The translations under genes and the position numbers were made by a program. DNA of 64,000 nt from Sphingomonadales bacterium EhC05 (GTDB lineage Bacteria; Pseudomonadota; Alphaproteobacteria; Sphingomonadales; Sphingomonadaceae), in assembly GCA_001650955.1 (NCBI GenBank), contig LXYP01000002.1:186001-250000 (forward strand). Direction: 5' to 3'. Shown piece by piece: positions 36,706 to 46,772 of this stretch. Each line of letters opens with the position of its first letter. Within the stretch, counting starts at the first letter, position 1. Under the pieces are notes generated by a model. That model was not told the DNA's origin and searched no databases. It saw nothing but the letters and a program-made list of their open reading frames with translations.

Positions 36706-37266
36706 TCAGCGCCTGCGCCGCAGGATAATATAAAGCGCGCCTGCACCGCCATGACGGGGGTGGGCCCGCCGCACCGTCGCGATATGAGAACTATGCCGGG
36801 ACGCGGCCAGCCAGTCAGAAATCGCCGCGCGGATCGCCCCGCGACCGCCTGCGCGCTGGCGCTCTTCGGTGCTGCGCTCTTTGCCGGTAATCAGCAGGAT
36901 CGCGCGGTGACCGGCAGCAATCGACAGTTCGAGCGCGCTGTCCAGCCTGCCATGGGCCGATGTCAGCGTATAGCCGTGCAGATCAATCGTGATATCCGGC
37001 TGCACCACGCCCTTGGTCAGCCGCCGCTCCCATTGGCCATCGAGGCCATGTCGGGTTGGCACCGCGACCTGATCCTTTAGCGGGACAGCAGCATGGCTTT
37101 TGCCGCCAAATGTCTCGGCGGTGATCGCGCCTGGCACCTGGCGCAATGTCTTTGCCACAGGCAGGGATTTCACCCGACGCAATCGCGCCTGATCGAGAGG
37201 TTCGACGCTTTCAATAAATTTCTGCCAGAGCGCCTTCTCGCCAGCGGTAAGGGGCCGGTCCGACAT
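36706..37266 (-). CDS. Smr domain protein
   Basis: The 186-residue protein carries a C-terminal Smr domain (about 90-186) with DLHGYTLTSAHGRLDSAL, LLITGKE and HPRHGGAGALYIILRR; Smr domains are small nuclease or RNA/DNA-binding folds related to MutS2. The N-terminal half is basic and helical. This gene lies next to mltA and tim44 opposite secB, as in many sphingomonads. It converges on the amidohydrolase, three bases away. Confidence 0.9.
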   Translation of the reverse strand: MSDRPLTAGEKALWQKFIESVEPLDQARLRRVKSLPVAKTLRQVPGAITAETFGGKSHAAVPLKDQVAVPTRHGLDGQWERRLTKGVVQPDITIDLHGYTLTSAHGRLDSALELSIAAGHRAILLITGKERSTEERQRAGGRGAIRAAISDWLAASRHSSHIATVRRAHPRHGGAGALYIILRRRR

Positions 37267-37268
37267 CG

Positions 37269-38570
37269 CTATCCGCCTGCACGCGGCCTGTTGATCATAT
37301 GTTTGGAAAGCGTGCCCTTGGGCAGGAAAATCAGCGCGGCGCCGCTTGACGACATGCCGCCCGCAATGACGGCGGCCTCTGCGCCAGCGCCCCAGAATGT
37401 ATCGAACCGGTTGCTGCCCTTGATCGCGCCGCCAGTGTCCTGCGCAATCCAGATGCCATCGGCTATATCATGCGCCATGTTCAGAAAGACTGGCGCGCCG
37501 AGCGGCACATACATGCGATCTGTCGCAACCGACGTGCGCGCGACAACCGGATGGCCCATGGCGCCCAGCGGGCCGGGGCCAGTCAGTTCACGGAAGAATA
37601 TATAGCTTTTATTCTCGCGCATGATCTTCATGCCTTCTTGCGGATTGGCGCGCAGCCATTCGACAATACCCTGCATATTCGTCTTGCCATCGGCGAGCAG
37701 GCCGCGCTCGCGCATCACCCGGCCAATGCCGGTATAGCCGCGACCATTCTGGCTCTCATAGCCAATCCGCATGATCGAACCATCGGGCAGCGCCAGCCGC
37801 CCGCTGCCCTGAATCTGGAGGAAGAAGAGATCGATATAATCCTGCGCCCAGGCGATCTCGAGGCCCTGGCCGGCAAGCGCACCATCATCAATCGCCGCCC
37901 GGTCTTCAAACGGGACCAATTTGCTGCCTTCGACCTTGCCGCGAACACGCTTGTCTTTCAGCTCGTCTGAAAAAAGCCCGAGATCGACATCGAGCAAATT
38001 GGGCGGTCGCCGGTAGATTGGCACCTGATAATCATTATTGCGTACCCGCGAACCGCGAATCTGCGGTTCGAAATAGCCGGTAGCAAAGGCTTGGCCATCG
38101 CCAACCTGCACCGCCTCAAAATAGCTTTCGAAAAAGCGCACCGCATCATTGTCCTGCCAGCTCTTCGCAGCATCGCATGACAGCTGCCAGTCCGCGCCTT
38201 CGGTCAAGCCACTTTGATCGACCCGGCGCACCAGCGAGGAACAGCTGGTACGGAAGGACTGCAAAGCCGCGGCGGCTCTCGACTCCTGGAGATCAAGCGT
38301 CGCGATATCGGGACCAAGCGCCAGACCGGCGCCAATGCCCCGGCTGGGATCGTCGCCAAATTTGATCAGCCGGTCCGTGGCAACAATATCGAACGGTTTC
38401 GCCGGAATGATATTTTGGGATGCCTGAACCGGCAGCTCTGCCGCCATCGTCCCGGCAACCCATTCGCCGTCCTGCTGCGCGGAAGCACCTCGCACTGCGC
38501 CTTGCGGGATGATCGCCATCGAGCACGCACTGATGAGCGTCATTGCTCCAAAAAGCCCAGCGAATTTCAT
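37269..38570 (-). CDS. mltA: Membrane-bound lytic murein transglycosylase A
   Basis: MltA cleaves glycan strands of peptidoglycan to anhydromuramyl products. The 433-residue protein has a lipoprotein signal with lipobox LISAC and the MltA and 3D domains: ATGYFEPQIRGSR, VPIYRRPPNL, IQGSGRLALPDG, and DTGGAIKGSNRFDTFWG, the 3D motif with its catalytic Asp. The frame is open to 38609, but the ATG at 38568-38570 places the lipoprotein signal at the N-terminus, so that start is used. Confidence 0.93.
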   Translation of the reverse strand: MKFAGLFGAMTLISACSMAIIPQGAVRGASAQQDGEWVAGTMAAELPVQASQNIIPAKPFDIVATDRLIKFGDDPSRGIGAGLALGPDIATLDLQESRAAAALQSFRTSCSSLVRRVDQSGLTEGADWQLSCDAAKSWQDNDAVRFFESYFEAVQVGDGQAFATGYFEPQIRGSRVRNNDYQVPIYRRPPNLLDVDLGLFSDELKDKRVRGKVEGSKLVPFEDRAAIDDGALAGQGLEIAWAQDYIDLFFLQIQGSGRLALPDGSIMRIGYESQNGRGYTGIGRVMRERGLLADGKTNMQGIVEWLRANPQEGMKIMRENKSYIFFRELTGPGPLGAMGHPVVARTSVATDRMYVPLGAPVFLNMAHDIADGIWIAQDTGGAIKGSNRFDTFWGAGAEAAVIAGGMSSSGAALIFLPKGTLSKHMINRPRAGG

Positions 38571-38598
38571 ATATATGGAGCCCTTAGCCGCCTGGTGA

Positions 38599-39276
38599 TC
38601 AGACCTCATCGGTCTCGTCTAATATCCAGTTCGGGTCGGCGCTGGAGAGATCCCGGCTGAATGTCCAGATATCGTGGGTTTCGGCAGCATCGGATAGAGA
38701 ACCACCGATCAGATTGCCTTCTTTGTCCTTGATCACCGCCGCAATATCCGCATCGAACTGCACCGTGATCCGGGCCATCGGCCGATTATATTCGGCCGCC
38801 GAAATACGCGCACCGTCAATCCGGACCAATTGATTTTCCAATATCTCGCCACGTTCTTCACGCGCATCGATGACCGCGGCAAAGCTCTCGTAGACATCTT
38901 CATCGCACAGGGATTTCAGATCATCCTTGTCGCCTTTCCAAAATGCTTCGAGGATCATTCCATAAGCTGCCTGCGCGCCTTCGATGAAACGCGAAACATC
39001 AAAATTCCGGTCTGCATTGATGATCTCGCGCATACCCGATTCCGCGCTGCTGTCATAAACCAGTGACGGTGCGACTGTCGGGGTTGGCATGATATCGGGT
39101 ACATGCGGTTTGGCATCGTCGCCAGATTGCCGTTCATTCGCCTTCGGATCGATATTGCGCGGCATATGTTCCTGTTCATGCCCCGTGCGTTTTCCCAGCA
39201 CCGAATAGAGGCGCAAGCCCAAAAAGGCGGCTACCATTGCCAATAATAATATCTCGATGGTCACTTCAAAATCCAA
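38599..39276 (-). CDS. Tim44-like domain protein
   Basis: The 225-residue protein has a single N-terminal transmembrane helix (about 5-22), a linker rich in Pro and Asp, and a C-terminal Tim44-like domain (about 85-225: FIEGAQAAYGMILEAFWKGD, LCDEDVYESFAAVIDAR, HDIWTFSRDLSSADPNWIL). Bacterial Tim44-like proteins are thought to work at the inner membrane; their exact role is unclear. It heads the tim44-mltA-smr run, divergent from secB across about 270 bases. Confidence 0.9.
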   Translation of the reverse strand: MDFEVTIEILLLAMVAAFLGLRLYSVLGKRTGHEQEHMPRNIDPKANERQSGDDAKPHVPDIMPTPTVAPSLVYDSSAESGMREIINADRNFDVSRFIEGAQAAYGMILEAFWKGDKDDLKSLCDEDVYESFAAVIDAREERGEILENQLVRIDGARISAAEYNRPMARITVQFDADIAAVIKDKEGNLIGGSLSDAAETHDIWTFSRDLSSADPNWILDETDEV

Positions 39277-39548
39277 TCTTTTAATGCAGGCTCTACATAG
39301 GCAGAAAAGGGCCCGGTTTCAAATGGCTTTCGTGAAAAGGCGGCAAAGCAGGCGCCGACCAAGCCGGATCGGGCAAAAATTTTGCGCCCTCGATCAGGAA
39401 ACATATATCGAATGGCCTCGCTCAGCGACCCTTTTGCACTTTTAGTCTTTCATTGCTCTTGCAACTTTCCCCTGCTAGTCGCGCTGCCAACCGCGCGGTA
39501 ATATGCGCTTGAAGACATAATCTCGACACTCCCGAAAGGACTCGCCCG

Positions 39549-40079
39549 ATGGCTGATGAAAATAAACCGAACGAAAATGGCGGGAATGTGACCACGCCGG
39601 ATCCGCTCGCGAACGGTGCCGATACATCGCCTCAAATCGGTGTTATTTCGCAATATGTGAAGGATCTCTCGGTCGAAAACCCGAATGCGCCAGACGTCTA
39701 TCAGTGGGAAGGTCAGCCACAGATTGACGTCCAGTTCAACATTGGTTCCTATAAAGTTTCCGACGAAGTCCATGAAGTGGAACTCAAGATTGAAGTGTCC
39801 GCCAAAGCCGATCAGGGCGTCGCTTTCGCAATCGAGCTGCTCTATTGTGGCCTCTTTGGCCTGCGCAACGTGAATGACGAGCAAGCCCATCCCTTCCTGT
39901 TCGCCGAAGCACCGCGCCTGCTCTTTCCTTTCGCGCGCGCAATTATCTCTGACGCCGTACGCGATGCGGGCTTCCAGCCATTAATGCTTGAACCGATCGA
40001 TTTTACCGCGCTCTATGTCCAGCAGCGCGAGCAGATGGCGAGCGAGCAAGCGGGCGAGCAACCCGTTGGTAACGCCTAA
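39549..40079 (+). CDS. secB: Protein-export chaperone SecB
   Basis: SecB keeps preproteins unfolded and delivers them to SecA. The 176-residue protein has the family core ISQYVKDLSVENPNAP, a middle VELKIEVSAKADQGVAFAIELLYCGLFGL, and LLFPFARAIISDAVRDAGFQ. The acidic tail varies in the family. The position opposite the tim44-like gene is the usual alphaproteobacterial arrangement. An AAAGGA site precedes the ATG. Confidence 0.97.
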   Translation: MADENKPNENGGNVTTPDPLANGADTSPQIGVISQYVKDLSVENPNAPDVYQWEGQPQIDVQFNIGSYKVSDEVHEVELKIEVSAKADQGVAFAIELLYCGLFGLRNVNDEQAHPFLFAEAPRLLFPFARAIISDAVRDAGFQPLMLEPIDFTALYVQQREQMASEQAGEQPVGNA

Positions 40080-40102
40080 GCCAGCCTGCTAGGGAAGCGG
40101 GT

Positions 40103-41689
40103 ATGAACCTGCTGAAATCCACCGGAACGATTGCCGGGCTGACCTTGGTCAGCCGGATATTCGGATTTGTGCGCGATATCATATTGGCACGGGTGCTCGG
40201 CGCCGGGGCAGCGGCAGACGCCTGGCAGCTGGCCTTTCAACTGCCCAATATCTTTCGCAGATTATTTGCCGAAGGCGCCTTTTCGGCCGCCTTCGTCCCC
40301 CTGTTCAACCGCAAGATGGAGGAGGATGAACAGCGCACGGCGGCCCAGAATTTCGCGATTGACGTGCTGTCGGTGCTGGTTCCGATATTGCTGGTCTTTT
40401 CCGCCGTCATGATGCTGGCGATGCCGGGCATCATCTGGCTGATCGATGATTCGGGGCAAGGCGGGCGGACCACCGATTTTTCGATCACTCTGGCGCGAAT
40501 CACCTTTCCCTATCTCGGCCTGATCAGCGTGACGACGTTATTTGCCGGCATTCTCAATTCGCTAAGCCGCTTTGCCGCGGCAGCAGCAGCACCGATCATG
40601 CTCAACCTGTGCATGATCAGCGCGCTGCTGCTGGCGATTGCGCTGGACGGCGGCAGCGATCCGCGGCAGGCCGCCTATTTTCTCGCAATCTCGCTCGGGA
40701 TTGCCGGGATTTTGCAGATGACATGGCTCTATTTCTGGGCGCGGAAAGCTGGCTTTTCCTTCGGGCTCCACAAGCCCAAATTCACGCCCGATGTCAAAGA
40801 ATTGGGCGTTTTGATCCTGCCCGCAATATTTGGTGCCGGCATTTATCAGATCAGCCGGTTCATCGACCTGTTCTTCCTCGGGCGCCTTCCCGAGGGTTCA
40901 TTTGTCTATCTGGCGATGGCCGACCGCCTGAACCAATTGCCTCTCGGGATTATCGGCATCGCGCTGGGCACAGCCATCTTGCCTGCGCTTTCGCGCTTTA
41001 TCGCTAAAGACGATCAAGACGGAGCCCAGCGTCTGCAAAGCAATGCGATTGAACTGGCGATGCTGCTTACCATACCCGCGGCAATTGCCTTGTTCTTCGC
41101 GGCCGGGCCGCTGGTCACCTCTTTCTATGTCGGCGGCAATTTTCTCGCCAGCGATGGCCAGATGACGGCCAATGTCGTCGCCGCCTTGGTGGTTGGACTG
41201 CCCGCTTATGTTCTCGTCAAAGTCCTCATCCCCGGTTTTTTTGCCCGCAAAGATACCAAAACTCCGGTCTATACGGCCGCCATCTCGCTGATCATCAATA
41301 TCAGCCTGAACCTCCTGCTGATCCCGATCTATGGCATTGTCGGCCTGGCATTTGCCGGCGCCGCGGCCGCATGGTGCAATTGCGCGATGCTCTATTACAT
41401 GCTCCACTCGAGAGGACATTTTCATATCGAACTGTCGCTCTTGCTGCGCATTGGGCGGATCACCCTGTCTGCCGCAGGCATGGCCGCACTGCTCATCTAT
41501 GCCGTCCCGATTGGCGAAGGACTTTATGACGGGACAATCTGGCAGCGAGTCGGCGCGATAACCGCTCTGGTCAGCGCCGGAGGGCTCGTCTATGCCGCGC
41601 TGGCATGGCTGACGGGCGCGGTTGATCGCGACAAAATCACCATGTTGACGAAAAAGAAAGCCGCAGAAGAATCTGCACAAGAAGGATAA
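40103..41689 (+). CDS. murJ: Lipid II flippase MurJ
   Basis: MurJ moves lipid II across the inner membrane during peptidoglycan synthesis. The 528-residue protein has the MVF/MATE-like layout of about 14 transmembrane helices. The N-terminal STGTIAGLTLVSRIFGFVRD and LPNIFRRLFAEGAFSAAFVP are strong family signatures. It begins 23 bases after secB and is followed four bases later by trpS, so the three may be cotranscribed. It is distinct from the Wzx-like flippase at 59047. Confidence 0.96.
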   Translation: MNLLKSTGTIAGLTLVSRIFGFVRDIILARVLGAGAAADAWQLAFQLPNIFRRLFAEGAFSAAFVPLFNRKMEEDEQRTAAQNFAIDVLSVLVPILLVFSAVMMLAMPGIIWLIDDSGQGGRTTDFSITLARITFPYLGLISVTTLFAGILNSLSRFAAAAAAPIMLNLCMISALLLAIALDGGSDPRQAAYFLAISLGIAGILQMTWLYFWARKAGFSFGLHKPKFTPDVKELGVLILPAIFGAGIYQISRFIDLFFLGRLPEGSFVYLAMADRLNQLPLGIIGIALGTAILPALSRFIAKDDQDGAQRLQSNAIELAMLLTIPAAIALFFAAGPLVTSFYVGGNFLASDGQMTANVVAALVVGLPAYVLVKVLIPGFFARKDTKTPVYTAAISLIINISLNLLLIPIYGIVGLAFAGAAAAWCNCAMLYYMLHSRGHFHIELSLLLRIGRITLSAAGMAALLIYAVPIGEGLYDGTIWQRVGAITALVSAGGLVYAALAWLTGAVDRDKITMLTKKKAAEESAQEG

Positions 41690-41693
41690 GATC

Positions 41694-42689
41694 ATGCGTA
41701 CGGTATCGGGCATCCAGCCCACAGGTAATCTCCATCTCGGCAATTATCTCGGCGCGATCAAAAACTGGGTCAAATTGCAGGAAGAGAGCGAGTGTTTCTT
41801 CTTCCTCGCGGATCTGCACGCGATCACCGTGCACAATGACCCGGCGGAACTGGCCGACAATTGTCGCAATATGGTGGCTGCGCTGGTCGCGGCGGGCGTC
41901 GACACCGATAAATCCATCCTGTTCAATCAGGCGCGGGTTCCCGCCCATGCCGAACTCGCATGGATGCTGATCTGCAACACACCGATGGGCTGGCTCGACC
42001 GGATGACCCAGTTCAAGGAGAAAAGCGGCAAGCACAAGCAGCGCGCGTCACTGGGTCTCTATGGCTATCCGGTGCTGCAGGCCGCCGATGTGCTGATCTA
42101 TCAAGCCACCCACGTCCCGGTTGGCGAAGACCAGAAACAGCATCTCGAACTGGCGCGCGATATCGCGACGAAATTTAACAGCGACACAGGCACCGAGACT
42201 TTCACCCTGCCCGAACCCTATATTGGCGCAACCGCCGCGCGCATCATGTCGCTGCGCGATGGCAATGCCAAGATGAGCAAGTCCGATCCATCTGACCTGT
42301 CGCGGATCAACATGACCGACGATGACGACACGATTGCGCGCAAGATCAAGAAGGCAAAAACCGATCCGGAGCCCTTGCCCGACAATCTGGAGGCCCTCGA
42401 CGGCCGAGCCGAAGCCAGGAATCTCGTGGGCATTTATGCCGCGCTCGCGGATATGGAACAGCAGGCAGTGCTAGCGGAATTTTCAGGCAAGGGCTTTGGC
42501 GACTTCAAACCCGCGCTCGCGGATCTCGCGGTTGCCAAGCTCAGCCCGATCCGTGACCGTTATGAAAATTTGCGTGAGGACACGGCGGCAATTGATGCGA
42601 TATTGGCCGATGGTGCGGCGCGCGCGCGCGCAGCGGCACAGCCGACGGTGGACGCCGCTTATGCCGCTCTGGGATTGCTGCGCGGCTGA
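41694..42689 (+). CDS. trpS: Tryptophanyl-tRNA synthetase
   Basis: TrpS charges tRNA-Trp. The 331-residue class I synthetase has the HIGH-like motif PTGNLHLGNYLGA at the start and the KMSKS motif in GNAKMSKSDPSDL. Length and the GYPVLQAADVLIYQATHVPV stretch are typical. It directly follows murJ. No tRNA gene is nearby. Confidence 0.97.
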   Translation: MRTVSGIQPTGNLHLGNYLGAIKNWVKLQEESECFFFLADLHAITVHNDPAELADNCRNMVAALVAAGVDTDKSILFNQARVPAHAELAWMLICNTPMGWLDRMTQFKEKSGKHKQRASLGLYGYPVLQAADVLIYQATHVPVGEDQKQHLELARDIATKFNSDTGTETFTLPEPYIGATAARIMSLRDGNAKMSKSDPSDLSRINMTDDDDTIARKIKKAKTDPEPLPDNLEALDGRAEARNLVGIYAALADMEQQAVLAEFSGKGFGDFKPALADLAVAKLSPIRDRYENLREDTAAIDAILADGAARARAAAQPTVDAAYAALGLLRG

Positions 42690-42995
42690 GGCTGAGCCAA
42701 AAGCAGGCAATTGAACCGACAGAAAGCACAGGCGCCTTTTGTCGGATACCGCTTTCCTACAGACCGTCTCTCATGGCAAAGTCGCGAACGGCTCTTTGAC
42801 AATGTGATTCGCAACAGACGCGTCGGACCCATGACGCCGTTCCAGCTGATAACAGCTTTTAGACTGTGTCAGGATTGTCAGGTTGTTCAGCTTGAACAGC
42901 GCCAGGCTGAATATTTTCCCCGGTTTCAGGAAAAATATCCCGTCTGGGCCCTAACTTTGACTAACTTTGGCTTTGCTTTGCCCGATGATTGGCCT
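42690..42995. other. Intergenic stretch after trpS without a supported gene
   Basis: A TTG-initiated frame at 42711 runs through here and then continues antisense into the SDR gene. The part outside the SDR is not recognisable and lacks a ribosome site. I see no clear RNA or terminator. The stretch may simply be a convergent 3' region between trpS and the SDR. Confidence 0.5.
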
Positions 42996-43775
42996 TCACG
43001 CCTTGGCGATCATCCCGCCATCCAGCGCTATCGTCTGGCCTACCAGCCACGCCGAAGCTTCCGAACAGAGATAGAGCGCGGTCCCGGCAATATCTTCCGG
43101 CTTGCCTGCACGTCCGCGCGGAATTTGCGACAATGCCGCCTTGGTCATCGCTTCATTTTCGACAATCTGCTTGGTCATATTGCTCGGAAAAAGGCCCGGC
43201 GCGATCGCGTTGACATTAATATTCCAGTGGGACAAGTCAGTCGCCAGATGGGTGGTCAAATGGATCACAGCTGACTTGCTCGCACTATAGGCATAGGTTG
43301 GCATGCCCGAATTGCGGATACCATTGATCGAGGCGATATTGATGACCCGCGCGGGGCTGTCGGCCGTCCCAGCCGCTTTGAGCAGTGGAATGAATTTCTG
43401 AGTGGCAAAGAAGATCGATTTGATATTGATATCCATCACCTTGTCCCAACCCTTTTCCGGGAATTGATCAACCGGAGCCGCCCAATTGGCACCGGCATTG
43501 TTGATCAATATATCGATCTTGTCTTCCTTGGCGCTGACCGCTGCAACAAAGGCTTCGATACCCTCGACCTTGGACATGTCCGCCGGGATCGCAATACATT
43601 CGCCATGGGCCGAAAGCTCCTCGGCCATCGCATGCAGCCGCTCTTCCTTGCGCGCGGTAATATAGACTTTTGCGCCATTTTCCAGCAGTCCGCGCGCCAT
43701 CATCGCGCCAATCCCGCTCGACCCTCCGGTTACCACTGCCACTTTACCGCTTACGTCGAACAGGTTTTTCATCAT
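42996..43775 (-). CDS. SDR family oxidoreductase (3-oxoacyl reductase-like)
   Basis: This 259-residue classical SDR has the nucleotide motif TGGSSGIG (about 16-23), NNAG (about 91-94), the catalytic Ser in NIASINGIRNS and YAYSASK (Tyr and Lys), and the IAPGLFPSNMT loop. It resembles the RhlG / 3-oxoacyl-ACP reductase group, but the substrate is not fixed by the sequence. It lies at the boundary of the housekeeping region and the polysaccharide island. Confidence 0.88.
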   Translation of the reverse strand: MMKNLFDVSGKVAVVTGGSSGIGAMMARGLLENGAKVYITARKEERLHAMAEELSAHGECIAIPADMSKVEGIEAFVAAVSAKEDKIDILINNAGANWAAPVDQFPEKGWDKVMDINIKSIFFATQKFIPLLKAAGTADSPARVINIASINGIRNSGMPTYAYSASKSAVIHLTTHLATDLSHWNINVNAIAPGLFPSNMTKQIVENEAMTKAALSQIPRGRAGKPEDIAGTALYLCSEASAWLVGQTIALDGGMIAKA

Positions 43776-44405
43776 GCATCCTCATTATCAAATAGACGCG
43801 TCTTGTTTCAGACAGAGAGGTCTTTGTCCATGCCGGAAAGGCCGATCGGGCTAATGTTTTGGCCATTGCTCAAATTCTGATTTTGACGATGTGAGTCTTC
43901 AAGAGGAGATCAAAAATACGCGTCCGTCGATCGCGGAATTCGATGGTTGTTGCAGGCGTGAAGCATGGAGTTCTGGGATCAGCAATGACATCCTTTGTCA
44001 TTTGCAGCGTGGTTAACCTAGCGAAAACCCCGCAAATGCCCGTACTCCGGAGGGCTAGAGAGAAAGTTGACGCTTCTTTATGATGCGGGTTGCGGGCTTT
44101 TAGCTACTTCTTTATCGCTACGCCATTCGGGCTGGGTTTCTCGACGGCAAAAAAGGCACTGCCTTATCGACTGCCAACGTGATTCCCTTCCGTTATCTTG
44201 TTGATGTCTGACTTCTTGAGGTTAAAAATAAATGCGCCAAAACAATATTGAGATTGCTTTCCCGATTGAGGCCATCCTCGAAGTAAAAATCGAAATATGC
44301 GACGCCCCAAAAAAGCCCGATTTTCCGGACCAAAAGACACTGACCTTTCGGTCGCCATCATGTTAACCAATCACGTCTGAATCTCGAAATGTTAGGATCC
44401 TCTTT
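43776..44405. other. 630-base gene-free region before gmd, with hairpins
   Basis: No gene longer than about 70 residues is convincing here. AATGACA/TGTCATT with a 5-base loop is at 43984-44002 and can extend through GC/GC pairs to 43982-44005. CCCGCAA at 44029-44035 pairs with TTGCGGG at 44090-44096, enclosing GCCC/GGGC and the palindrome CTCCGGAG; a CTTTT run follows. AGGA lies eight bases before the gmd ATG. The region could be a structured leader or regulatory block for the polysaccharide genes. Confidence 0.45.
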
Positions 44406-45527
44406 ATGACTAAAACCGCTCTTATTACCGGAATAACCGGACAGGACGGATCATATCTGGCTGAATTTTTGCTGGAAAAAGGTTACGAAGTGCACGGTAT
44501 CAAACGCCGCGCCTCGTTGTTCAATACCGAGCGGATCGATCATATCTATCAAGATCCGCATGAACCCAATCCCAAGCTCAAATTGCATTACGGAGATTTA
44601 ACCGACACGTCTAATCTGACCCGGTTGCTGCGAGATATTGAACCGGACGAAGTTTATAATCTAGGTGCACAGAGCCACGTTGCCGTGAGTTTCGAAAGCC
44701 CCGAATATACCGCCGATGTCGATGCGATGGGTACGTTGCGCCTGTTGGAAGCAATTCGATTCCTCGGGCTTGATAAGAAAACGCGGTTTTACCAAGCTTC
44801 GACCTCCGAGCTATACGGTCTCGTGCAGGAAACTCCGCAAAAGGAAACAACCCCGTTTCACCCGCGCAGCCCTTATGCTGTCGCCAAAATGTACGCCTAC
44901 TGGATTACCGTGAACTACCGCGAAGCGTATGGCATGTATGCTTGCAACGGCATTCTCTTCAACCATGAAAGCCCGCGTCGAGGTGAGACTTTTGTAACCC
45001 GTAAGATTACCCGTGGCCTCGCGAATATCGCTCAAGACCTCGAAACCTGTCTGCACATGGGGAATATGGATGCGCTGCGCGATTGGGGCCATGCGAAAGA
45101 CTATGTCCGGATGCAATGGATGATGCTCCAACAAGACGAACCCGATGATTTTGTTATCGCAACGGGTGAGCAATATTCGGTGCGTGAATTCATCACATGG
45201 TCGGCAGCCGAGCTGGGCATTGCGATCGAATTCACCGGAACAGGTCTTGACGAAATCGGGACTGTCGCCAGCGTCGAAGGAGACAAGGCGCCTGCGGTTA
45301 AAGCTGGCGACGTCATCGTTCGTATCGATCCTCGCTATTTCCGGCCTGCAGAAGTCGAGACACTGCTAGGAGATCCAACAAAAGCGAAAGAAAAACTGGG
45401 TTGGGTGCACGAGATATCGACGCAAGAGATGTGCGCTGAAATGGTTGCCTCGGATCTCAAAGCGGCCCGCAGACATGCTTTGCTAAAGCAGCATGGCCTC
45501 GACGTTCCGGTATCATTGGAGAATTAG
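44406..45527 (+). CDS. gmd: GDP-mannose 4,6-dehydratase
   Basis: Gmd converts GDP-D-mannose to GDP-4-keto-6-deoxymannose, the first step to GDP-L-fucose. The 373-residue extended SDR has GITGQDG (Gly9, Gly12, Gly15), the catalytic set Thr133, Glu135, Tyr157 and Lys161 (STSELYG, YAVAKMY), and the family motif [16 protein letters not shown]. The fucose synthase follows three bases later. It opens the polysaccharide island; an AGGA ribosome site is at a good distance. Confidence 0.97.
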   Translation: MTKTALITGITGQDGSYLAEFLLEKGYEVHGIKRRASLFNTERIDHIYQDPHEPNPKLKLHYGDLTDTSNLTRLLRDIEPDEVYNLGAQSHVAVSFESPEYTADVDAMGTLRLLEAIRFLGLDKKTRFYQASTSELYGLVQETPQKETTPFHPRSPYAVAKMYAYWITVNYREAYGMYACNGILFNHESPRRGETFVTRKITRGLANIAQDLETCLHMGNMDALRDWGHAKDYVRMQWMMLQQDEPDDFVIATGEQYSVREFITWSAAELGIAIEFTGTGLDEIGTVASVEGDKAPAVKAGDVIVRIDPRYFRPAEVETLLGDPTKAKEKLGWVHEISTQEMCAEMVASDLKAARRHALLKQHGLDVPVSLEN

Positions 45528-45530
45528 TCT

Positions 45531-46502
45531 ATGTCGCTGAAATATTACGTCGCCGGTCATCGCGGCATGGTTGGTGGAGCGATCACCCGTCAAATTCTGG
45601 CGCGCGGCGATACTGTGGTCACGGCGACGCATGCGGATCTGGATCTGACCGATCAACAAGCGGTCCGGGATTTCATGCAAAATGAAAAGCCCGACGTCGT
45701 CGTTCTTGCGGCGGCGAAAGTTGGCGGGATTCATGCCAACAATAGCTACCCGGCTGAGTTTATTTACGAGAATTTGATGATTCAGGCGAACATCATTCAC
45801 CAAGCCTATGCGGCAGGCATCGAGCGCTTGCTGTTCCTGGGGTCATCTTGCATTTATCCAAAACTTGCCGACCAGCCGATGCGCGAAGATGCCTTGCTCA
45901 CCGGCGTTCTTGAATCCACCAACGAACCTTATGCCATTGCGAAGATTGCAGGGATCAAGCTATGCGAGAGCTACAATCGGCAATACGGTACTGACTATCG
46001 TTCGGTCATGCCGACCAATCTCTATGGGCCAGGCGATAATTTCCACCCTGAGAATTCGCATGTACTTCCAGCAATGATCCAGCGGTTCCACAATGCCGTT
46101 CAAGACGGCGCCGATGAAGTGGTGATTTGGGGATCGGGAAAACCCATGCGCGAATTTCTGCACGTCCAGGATATGGCTACGGCTTCATTATTCGTGCTGG
46201 ACCTTCCCAAACAGGCTTATGAGGAGGAAACACAAGCTATGCTGAGTCACATCAATGTTGGCACCGGTATTGATGTGACCATCCTTGAATTGGCGCAATT
46301 GGTTGCCGCGGCTACCAACTTCAAAGGCACGATCAGCTACGACACGTCCAAACCCGATGGCACTATGCGCAAGCTGATGGATGTCAGTCGGCTGAAAAAC
46401 ATGGGATGGACCGCTCAAATTGCTCTCGCGGATGGGATTGCGGAAACTTATGCGTGGTATCTGAACCAAATCAAGGAGGGGACAGCTGTTCGCGTAAAGT
46501 AG
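45531..46502 (+). CDS. fcl: GDP-L-fucose synthase
   Basis: Fcl (WcaG) is an epimerase/reductase that makes GDP-L-fucose from the Gmd product. The 323-residue protein has [10 protein letters not shown] for NADP binding, the Ser in GSSCIYPK, and YAIAKIAG with the Tyr/Lys pair, then [16 protein letters not shown]. The gmd-fcl pair provides activated fucose for a surface polysaccharide. No fucosyltransferase is evident by name in the window. Confidence 0.97.
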   Translation: MSLKYYVAGHRGMVGGAITRQILARGDTVVTATHADLDLTDQQAVRDFMQNEKPDVVVLAAAKVGGIHANNSYPAEFIYENLMIQANIIHQAYAAGIERLLFLGSSCIYPKLADQPMREDALLTGVLESTNEPYAIAKIAGIKLCESYNRQYGTDYRSVMPTNLYGPGDNFHPENSHVLPAMIQRFHNAVQDGADEVVIWGSGKPMREFLHVQDMATASLFVLDLPKQAYEEETQAMLSHINVGTGIDVTILELAQLVAAATNFKGTISYDTSKPDGTMRKLMDVSRLKNMGWTAQIALADGIAETYAWYLNQIKEGTAVRVK

Positions 46503-46569
46503 CAGGCTTGCTTCACCGTCGCGGCTGACGCGAAATCTATGTCGGCTGTTTTTATAGCCGTTACATAAA

Positions 46570-46589
46570 ATCCGCGCCGATCCGCGCCG
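46570..46589. repeat. Tandem decamer
   Basis: The 10-mer ATCCGCGCCG occurs twice in direct tandem between fcl and the O-antigen ligase-like gene. A CGGCT/AGCCG inverted repeat lies just before it. Nothing shows a function. Confidence 0.5.
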
Positions 46590-46772
46590 TCCGAAATTGG
46601 ATCCTTGGCTTTTACTTCGAAAGCGCATTTCGAAGACTGGTGGTTTGAAACGAGGCTTGCCATTTGGAATTGTGGATGTCCAAGCACGGCAAATTTAGTT
46701 TTCCATTGATTGTACCCAACCGCCCAGCTAACCGCTAATATCCCCTTGAACCTCAACCGTAGTTGCTTTGCG

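Noticed and set aside
42711-43274. A TTG-started 187-residue frame between trpS and the SDR
   Set aside because: More than half is antisense to the SDR; the rest has no recognised domain and no ribosome site.
44164-44370. A 68-residue minus-strand frame before gmd
   Set aside because: Short, no domain, and within a region with hairpins and a likely leader.
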